The notes under the pieces: model-generated
Told to the model about the DNA's origin: nothing
Database searches by the model: none
What the model saw: only the letters and a program-made list of their open reading frames with translations
Translations under genes and position numbers: made by a program
Assembly: GCA_002270565.1 (NCBI GenBank)
Contig: NQMI01000101.1
Coordinates: 62,001 to 126,000, forward strand
Reading direction: 5' to 3'
Length of the DNA stretch: 64,000 nt
From: Stenocarpella maydis
Lineage: Eukaryota > Ascomycota > Sordariomycetes > Diaporthales > Diaporthaceae
Shown: positions 57,583-64,000 of the stretch, in pieces
Layout of the letters: every line of letters starts with the position of its first letter
Numbering within the stretch: position 1 is the stretch's first letter

Positions 57583-58929
57583 ATGTCATCGTCTTCGGGA
57601 TTGACCAGGCGCAGGGGCGGTGGCGGTGGCGCCGCCGCCGAGGGAGAGAGCAGCAATGGTGGCATTCAACGGAACAACTCCTCCAGCAACTTCGACAACA
57701 CCCCCGAGACGAGCTACGAGAGTAACGAAAATGGCCACAAGATCGCCTTCGACCCACGAGACATCAGCGAGAGCACAGAGCGTAGCAAGCAGCCAAAGTT
57801 GACCCTGATGGAGGAGGTTCTTCTGCTGGGGCTCAAGGACAAGCAGGTTCGTTTTCGTCTCCTCTCCCTTCAAATGGAAGTGCTGGCGCAATGGCCCAGG
57901 CCCGCCGCGCCTGCGCCGCGCCGCATCTGCATTGGTTTCTGCGTCCGCTGCTACCACGTTGCTGACATCTGGGGCGGGCAGGGATACCTCTCTTTCTGGA
58001 ATGACAACATATCCTACGCCCTTCGAGGCTGCATCGTCCTCGAGCTTGCCCTTCGTGGCAGGATCAGCATGCAGAAGGACCCCTCGAGAAGGCGCTTCCC
58101 CCTACCAGACCGCGTCATCGAGGTCGTCGACGACACATTGACCGGGGAGGTACTGCTTGACGAGGCCCTCAAGATGATGAAGGCAAGCGAAAAAATGAGC
58201 GTCAGCTCGTGGATCGACCTGATGAGCGGTGCGTAAGCCATGGGGCATGCGACTCCACTTCTACAGCCCAGCCGGGCCTCCTTCTCTTGGTATCGGGCCG
58301 CTGACTTGTGTGTGTACTGGCTGTTGCAGGCGAGACATGGAATCTGATGAAGATCGGCTACCAGCTAAAGCAAGTACGTGAGCGGCTGGCGAAGGGCCTT
58401 GTCGACAAGGGAATCCTGCGCACCGAGAAGCGCAACTTCCTGCTCTTCGACATGGCAACGCACCCGGTCGCCGACGGCGGCGCCAAGGAAGAAATTCGGC
58501 GGCGCGTCAGGAATGTTCTCACACAGAGGACAGTCGTCCTTCCCGCGACGCAGTGGCTGCCCGAAAACCTCGAGTTCCGGTATACACGAACAATCGCAAT
58601 GGTATGCGCGGCCTACGCGGCTAATGTCCTCGAGAATGCACTGTCCACCCTGGGCCACGAGGCCAGGGAGCGCGCGTTTGCCCAGACGGATGAGCTGCTG
58701 GCTGAATACAGCCAATTCCCATTTGGAAAGAAAGCTACTGGGAACGGCATCGGCGCCAACCTGCCACAGGTCATCTCTGAAGTTGGTTCCCTATCACCTC
58801 TGGCTCGTGGGGCGACTCGAATACTGACAATCTTCCCAGGAGGTCAACAAGGCCAAAGACAAGGAGCTCCAGCTCGAGGTTGTGGCTGCATGTCTCAACG
58901 TGTTCACCCGCCTCGACTCATTGCTGTAA
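57583..58929 (+). CDS. VPS74: Vps74 / GOLPH3 Golgi PI4P-binding glycosyltransferase sorter
   Basis: Peripheral Golgi protein that binds phosphatidylinositol 4-phosphate and COPI and retains glycosyltransferases. Exons 57583-57846, 57982-58228, 58330-58781 and 58840-58929 give 350 residues, the usual length. A Gly/Ser/Asn-rich head is followed by the GPP34 domain: [20 protein letters not shown], then [19 protein letters not shown], whose Trp94 matches the PI4P-site Trp of yeast Vps74. [25 protein letters not shown] and [19 protein letters not shown] follow. Introns 1 and 3 use GTTCGT and GTTGGT donors, unusual against the GTAAGT/GTATGT norm here, but phase and conservation fix both joins. Confidence 0.96.
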
Positions 58930-59652
58930 TTGGCGAGGCTCTGCGGGCACAATGTATCAGTAGAACCCATAACGACAGTCCTTCTCTGATTCCAACAGCG
59001 ACAAGACCACCAAGCCCCGACAATTCACGGGCGTCGATGCGACTGGGCTGGCACCCGGGAAGGGCTTCGCGGAGCATGCGAGACCTCGATGGAGGGACGG
59101 CAGAAGGGGTGGGTGTGCGCTGACTGGTGTTATTCATGCGGACGGCCGGGCGTTCTCTCAACACAGCGGCTTTGGGGGTGGGAAACGGTGGGGGCCCTGG
59201 ATGAACAACCGGTAAAGGGGGTCTCTTGGGACGCAAAACGAACGAGAATGGCATTGTTGTTATGACCAAACAAAAACCGGATTCCTCCCACTTCGCGGGT
59301 GGACAAGAACCAGGAGTTTCTGCAGGCCATATTTTCTCAAAACACTGGCATAATTTTCAAAGTACTTCATCCAACACGTTACTTGCCGGCCGGCATTTGG
59401 CTGCAACTGTGAAAAGCTCCCGTGAACATGTATCCCATTCCCGACTCACGCTGGTGGCCCACTGTCACTTTTCCATAGCTATGTTGATGACGGCTGATAT
59501 GACGCCGTGGTTCCAGAGCCGAAATATGTACAGTTCCCTCCGGAACTACTGTTGCCGGTCAATCTTCCCGGCTTCGCTACGGGAGCCACCCAAGACTCCT
59601 GTCGCCTCCCTGGTTTCTCTTGTCCCTTTTGACTCGTGACCCCTCTACTCGT
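58930..59652. other. Convergent 3' flank, VPS74 / SURF6
   Basis: About 720 bp between stop codons. No exon or RNA gene is seen; the 59260-59560 part is AT-richer and probably untranslated. Confidence 0.55.
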
Positions 59653-61398
59653 TCATTTTCTCCTGCCAAACCCGCTGCCCTCGAAACCGGGGCGGCTCTT
59701 CTTGGCCGACGGCTTGCCGCCACCCTTCTTCTTGCCCCCCTTACCGGCCTGCTTGGTCTCCTTGCGCTTGCGGATGTTTTCCTCGCGCTTCTGCTGGCGC
59801 TGCTTCTGCGCCTTCTGCACGCCCTGTACGCGGTCGCTCCACTCCTTCTCGCTCTTCTTCTTGGCCTTTTCCTTGCGCTTGACGGCCTTCTTGAGCAGGG
59901 ACTCGTTGTCGTGTACCTTCTCGCCCTCAGCCTTCCTCCTGGCCGCGAGCCATGCCTCCTTCTCCAAGACTTCTTTTCGCTTGGCGTCATCCAGACCTGC
60001 CAGGCGTTTCTTTTGAGCCTCCACCTTCGCGAGAGCGCCCTTGGGGTCTATCGGGCCCTTCTTCTTGCCATTCTTGTCCTTCGTGTAGCTCAAGTCGTGC
60101 GACATCTGCGTGCCGTCGGCGAAAGCCACCCGGCCAAAGGAGAAACTCTCATGCTCAGGCGAGCCGGAGCCGAAGCCGAGCATGGGCGAGTTCCGCGCGC
60201 TGGCTAGGGCCTCCTCGCGCTTCTTGTCCTCTGCCTCCTTGGCCTTCTGCCGGAGCTCCTTCTTGTGGGCCTTGCGCTCGGCCAGCTTCTTGCGTCGCGA
60301 CTCGATGAGCTCCTCCCGCGTCCGGATCGGCGTGCCGTCAGGCCCGTCAGCCTTGCGGGCCGCGCGCAGGGCCGCGATCTTAGCCGCCAGACGTGCGCGG
60401 AGCTCTGTAGTGTCGGACGGGACCTTGATCTTTCTGGACTTGTCTGCCGGTGCGTTCTCGCTGGCTATTGACGTTGTTGTGCTTGCGGGTTCAGCGGATG
60501 CCGAGCCGGGTTCAGCCGTATCGAATGTGGGAGACGAAGGTGTGGACGCTTGAGACGACGTGTGGTCTGCGTCATCGTCCACCAGGCCGGACACGTCGAT
60601 GGGCCTCATGGTCTTTTGCGATTTGGTATCGCCCCCCTCCGCTGGTTCCTTGGACTGTACAACATCAACCGGCGTCGTCGGCTCTTCTTTTTTTCCTGGC
60701 GCAGCATGGCCGTCCTTGACCGGGCCGCTCATGCCGATCGCCTTCGCCGTCTTCGTCTTCTCCTTCTCGGCGTTTTTTTCCGCCTTCTTCTGCTTCTTTA
60801 GTCGTTTCTTCTCCTGGTGTGTTGAGAGATTCTGTGGCCTCGCTTCGTCGCCTGCCATGAGCTGAGCTGTGTTTGATTTCTCGTGCGCCTCGTCATCGAT
60901 CACTTTCCGTTTCTTGAGGCCCTCTCCTGGTGTCTCCTTGCTGATACCCCGCAGCTGTAGCTCTTGAGCATCGTCGTCTTCATCGTTGACACTTCCGTCC
61001 TCACTTGGCTCAAGCTCCTGTGCCTTGCGCTTATTTCGGACCCGCTCATCTAGAACCTCCTTGGCATTTCGGTTCAGCGCGCTGTCGGGGTCTAATTTGC
61101 TCCGCTTGGCAGCTCTGGCTTGCTCTTTTGTCTGTTTCTTTCTCTGCCATTGATTCTGCGCCGCCAGCGTCATATGTGAGCTGGCTGAAAAGATGTGGAG
61201 CAGGTTGTGGGATTCAAATCACGTACACTTGTGTCTTCCCCGTAGTAGAGCTTGGCTGGTATCAGTGACAGAAGGCTGTCAAAGGCCTCGGAGTGGTCGC
61301 GCAAACGATCCTGTAGACATGTGCACGTCAGCCGCCTTGTTGCCCTTAGCTAGGGAGGGGTGATGAGGTAGCCGAACCTTTAATGACGAGTCGGTCAT
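59653..61398 (-). CDS. RRP14: SURF6 / Rrp14 nucleolar ribosome-biogenesis factor
   Basis: Rrp14 binds pre-rRNA and is needed for both subunits. Exons 61378-61398, 61227-61310 and 59653-61155 (introns 67 and 70 nt) give 535 residues. The 7-codon first exon (MTDSSLK) and 28-codon second exon build the SURF6 N-terminal motif DRLRDHSEAFDSLLSLIPAK followed by LYYGEDTSNQWQRKKQTKEQ. That stretch is conserved and confirms the splicing. A long Lys/Glu/Ser-rich middle precedes the C-terminal SURF6 domain (about 275-500): RARLAAKIAALRAARKADG and SHDLSYTKDKNGKKKGP. It ends in a basic Gly/Lys tail (GFGRRK). The whole protein is Lys/Arg/Glu-rich with coiled-coil character. Confidence 0.95.
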
Positions 61399-62228
61399 CT
61401 TGACAGAGTCGATGTGGTTGGATGTGAGGCGATAGCAGGGGGGCGGCAACTCGTTCGGCTGGTTGTTCCGCGTGGTATTGCCCTGTCTTGCATGGTGGTT
61501 GGAATATTTTTTGGGTGGGGATTCGAAATCTTGGCGCAGCTTATCTCAAAGTTGATGCTCTCTTATCTTGGCGAGGTCTAGTGTACGTTACTTTTTCCAC
61601 CGTCGTGGAGCGACCCTCTTCTCGCACCCGAGCCCTAGGCAGGTCCCGCGCCAGGCACGGATGCAACTTCAATGTTGCCGAGGAGACCCACCCCCGTCAC
61701 GATTGATTGATCTTGAGGGGCCCCGGAGGTCTGCGCTGAGATAGAGTAGGCGCTCCCTGCGCTGCAGTATTCGTGAGCGTACAACACAGAATTCGAACGA
61801 TTTCAGCCACTGCGTTTCTTGTAGACCTCCTGACAAGTATACATCGTGCAGATCCAAGATCCCCCCCATGCTGGAAACGTAAAATGATTTTCTTTATTAT
61901 TTTCTTCTTAGGAAAATAAAAAACCCTCTTGCCCTTTTCTACTGGGTTCCAAGTACACGTTGAGGGTTAATCTATGTCTTGGTTCTGTCCTTTGCGCCAT
62001 TTCCACCGGTCCATTTAACCCCAGGACTCCTAGCCTCAGCTTGTCGACACGGTACATGTCGCATGTGCTGGTTTAAACCCGGAAATACTCATCAAGGTCC
62101 CAATGATGCTCGAGCACTCATTATCTCCGGGACGCCCTTCTCTTTCCGGCCCTCCGAGTAGAGCATGCCCCTCCCCTATTAACAACCACACACTCTCTTA
62201 GGCTCCTCGTCTGCCGACCCACATCATC
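61399..62228. other. Intergenic: SURF6 promoter and EXO1 3' flank
   Basis: About 830 bp; the stretch 61880-61930 is AT-rich with poly-A runs. No gene or RNA is recognised. Confidence 0.55.
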
Positions 62229-64000
62229 TCAGCTGTACACAAATCTCGAGAGATCCAGTCGTCTAGTGACATGGTGAGGTTCCTCATCCAGTCCAACTGG
62301 CGGCTCGTTCTCCTCGTCGCTATTCGGAATAATCTGGTCTTCGCTGCCGCCAGCCGTGTTCAGCGCCTCAACTTCCGCTAAATCGACCTTGGGCAACGGC
62401 ACGAAAGCCGGATTAAGCGGCAATGAATCTATGGCATCCTTTAGGCTCTGTTGCCTCCTGGACGTTCCAGCAGCTTGCCTTGCTTTGAGCAAAGGCGAGT
62501 GTCTGGCCTTGTCTCGCTGCAGAGCCTGCGCGCCGATGCGTTGCAGAGGAGTCTGGCTCGTGTTTCTCTCCGCTTGCGAACGGCCAAGTGATTTCGAGCC
62601 AGAGCCCTGGGCGCTGGATGCCGGTGTGGGAAGTCCAAAAGCCATGCGCGTCGTATTTGCTTTCTTCGGCAACTCGGGAGTGCATGAGAAATCTTTAATC
62701 CGGCCGCGCAAGGACTTGGCAGATCCCCGCTCATCGCTGGCATTTTCTTCGCCACCCGGCTTGTCTCCGATGTCGTCGGTCATGTTATGGGACTTGGCTG
62801 AGCTGGCCCTGACAACTTCCTCATCGCTGGCGTTATTGGCCTGTGGAGCTGCTGGTGATTCCAGAAAGGTTCCGTCTTGAAAGATTTGCAGCTCCTCGTG
62901 GGCTCTCGATACTCTTGGTTTGCTCCATTGCCCACTTATATCGGGCAAGCTCGCGAGGGCCTCCTCAATCGAGTCGTCCGACAAGGAACTAGCATCAACA
63001 GAGGTCTGGCGATGCTTGCCCGACCGCTCGGAGGGGAAGAACCTGCTTTTCTGAGGCAACTGATCCGCCTTCTCACTCGCCTTCTCGCCCTCGCAGAGTC
63101 GTGCCTTTTTGAGCGGTCTTTCTTCAGTGACCGAGATACGCCTTGTTGGGCCAGCGGTTCGTCGTCGACTCGTCGATATACGCATGGATGGATCGAGATC
63201 TGAGAGTGCCCGAGAGACCGGCTCCGTGCGGCGGCGTTGGATCGAATTGTATGTTCGAGCCGTCGGAGAGTGGTTGGCCTCGTCAGTGTATGGCCTGGGC
63301 AGGGGAAAGACACGCGGCGCCAGCCCATTCTGCGTCAGAGCAGCCACTCTCTCAGCATCGACAGAGAAGCAGTTGGGATCCATCTCTCCCAGGGGGACGC
63401 GTCTGCTATCGTGGAAGTAGGCGTCGATGGGTTTACCCATAGCCGCTGTATTTCGCTGTGCAGCGGTAGCTGTCACGGCTGATATCCTTGTGATACTCGC
63501 CGTCCTCCGTTTCTCTGGCAGTGGGGTGGTGATGATGGGCAGCTTGGAAATTGGGTTTACGTCCCCGGATGCTATCGCCCTTGCGAGTTCCCGGCCGATT
63601 CTCGCACCAATATACGGCATCTCCTCGATGTCCAACGGTGATGAGGCAGGTGGCTCAGTCAACAGGACGATGTCCTGCTTCTTGGGACAAAAGACACGCT
63701 GATAGACAAAAGTCAACTCTGCTTGCTTGTATTGGGCAAGGTAGTTCTCTGAGATGTGGAATTTCCCGTCAAACTGAAGCATCCGGATGACGCGCTCTGG
63801 CGTCTTGTACTTGCGCATCATCCTGTATGCTGTCTTTAAACCCATGTTGTTGATGCCCTCGAGGTAGTCGCAGCCGCTGAAAATGGTCATCTGTCGGAAC
63901 TGGTCGTCGGTCCAGCCGGTGAGTGATATCTCGCGCACGGCGCAGAAGTCTCTCCGGTTGATCTCGACACACTGGCCATGATGGTCCAGCTTGGTGAGCA
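62229..64000 (-). CDS. EXO1: Exonuclease 1 (Rad2/XPG family), 3' part (runs off the window)
   Basis: 5'-3' exonuclease for mismatch repair, resection of double-strand breaks and meiotic recombination. The last 590 codons are present; the N-terminal nuclease region lies beyond position 64000. The visible start, LTKLDHHGQCVEINRRDF, is the end of the XPG internal domain. It is followed by the helix-hairpin-helix region SGCDYLEGINNMGLKTAYRM and the conserved FVYQRVFCP. The remaining 400 residues are Ser/Arg-rich and disordered. KSRFF (63036-63050) matches the MLH1-binding MIP box, [RK]-S-[RK]-[FY]-F, found in Exo1. No intron is needed in this part. The stop is TGA after RFVYS. Confidence 0.96.
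   Translation of the reverse strand, partial: LTKLDHHGQCVEINRRDFCAVREISLTGWTDDQFRQMTIFSGCDYLEGINNMGLKTAYRMMRKYKTPERVIRMLQFDGKFHISENYLAQYKQAELTFVYQRVFCPKKQDIVLLTEPPASSPLDIEEMPYIGARIGRELARAIASGDVNPISKLPIITTPLPEKRRTASITRISAVTATAAQRNTAAMGKPIDAYFHDSRRVPLGEMDPNCFSVDAERVAALTQNGLAPRVFPLPRPYTDEANHSPTARTYNSIQRRRTEPVSRALSDLDPSMRISTSRRRTAGPTRRISVTEERPLKKARLCEGEKASEKADQLPQKSRFFPSERSGKHRQTSVDASSLSDDSIEEALASLPDISGQWSKPRVSRAHEELQIFQDGTFLESPAAPQANNASDEEVVRASSAKSHNMTDDIGDKPGGEENASDERGSAKSLRGRIKDFSCTPELPKKANTTRMAFGLPTPASSAQGSGSKSLGRSQAERNTSQTPLQRIGAQALQRDKARHSPLLKARQAAGTSRRQQSLKDAIDSLPLNPAFVPLPKVDLAEVEALNTAGGSEDQIIPNSDEENEPPVGLDEEPHHVTRRLDLSRFVYS

Overview
The window is nuclear DNA from a filamentous ascomycete (Pezizomycotina, most likely a Sordariomycete). 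The evidence is short GT-AG introns (mostly 55-160 nt) with CTGAC/CTAAC-type branch points, GC-rich codon use, single-copy fungal genes on both strands, and fungal hallmark proteins: the Fks1 beta-1,3-glucan synthase, the DASH subunit Dam1, a GH17 wall glucanase and a hydrolase-NB-ARC NLR. There are no ribosomal RNA genes, no CRISPR array and no intact transposon.

Layout, left to right: a GH17 glucanase (5' part, minus); LCB1 serine palmitoyltransferase (minus); FKS1 (minus) followed by a 5.3-kb gene-free upstream region; a GCNA-like SprT metalloprotease (plus); MOG1 (minus); a HIT-family hydrolase (plus); a membrane-anchored Sec14-like protein (minus); DAM1 (plus); a 296-bp MITE-like element with TA duplication; a small DUF167 protein (plus); a mitochondrial Prx5-type peroxiredoxin (minus); an Ariadne/HHARI RBR ubiquitin ligase (plus); mitochondrial succinyl-CoA:3-ketoacid CoA transferase (plus); an unrecognised F-box/LRR-like protein (minus); a PDAP1/HASPP28 homologue (plus); an unrecognised membrane protein (minus); mitochondrial IF2 (plus); TSR3 (minus); GGA adaptor (plus); a lipase-like/NB-ARC NLR with a very long disordered tail (minus); an FHA protein of the SNIP1/Pml1 type (minus); VPS74/GOLPH3 (plus); SURF6/Rrp14 (minus); and the 3' part of EXO1 (minus).

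Most genes are housekeeping and are not organised as a cluster. Loose themes are cell wall and lipid (GH17, FKS1, LCB1, Sec14-like, VPS74, GGA), genome maintenance (GCNA, EXO1, DAM1), RNA and ribosome biogenesis (TSR3, SURF6, SNIP1, mtIF2) and mitochondrial metabolism (peroxiredoxin, SCOT). The items most worth a second look are the NLR (48092-53412), the TA-flanked MITE (24676-24971), the natural Pro-to-Thr change in FKS1 hot spot 1, the 15-nt micro-exon that carries the HIT active site, and the fungal GCNA-type protease. Exon boundaries were inferred by eye from splice consensus, reading phase and family similarity; no search was run.
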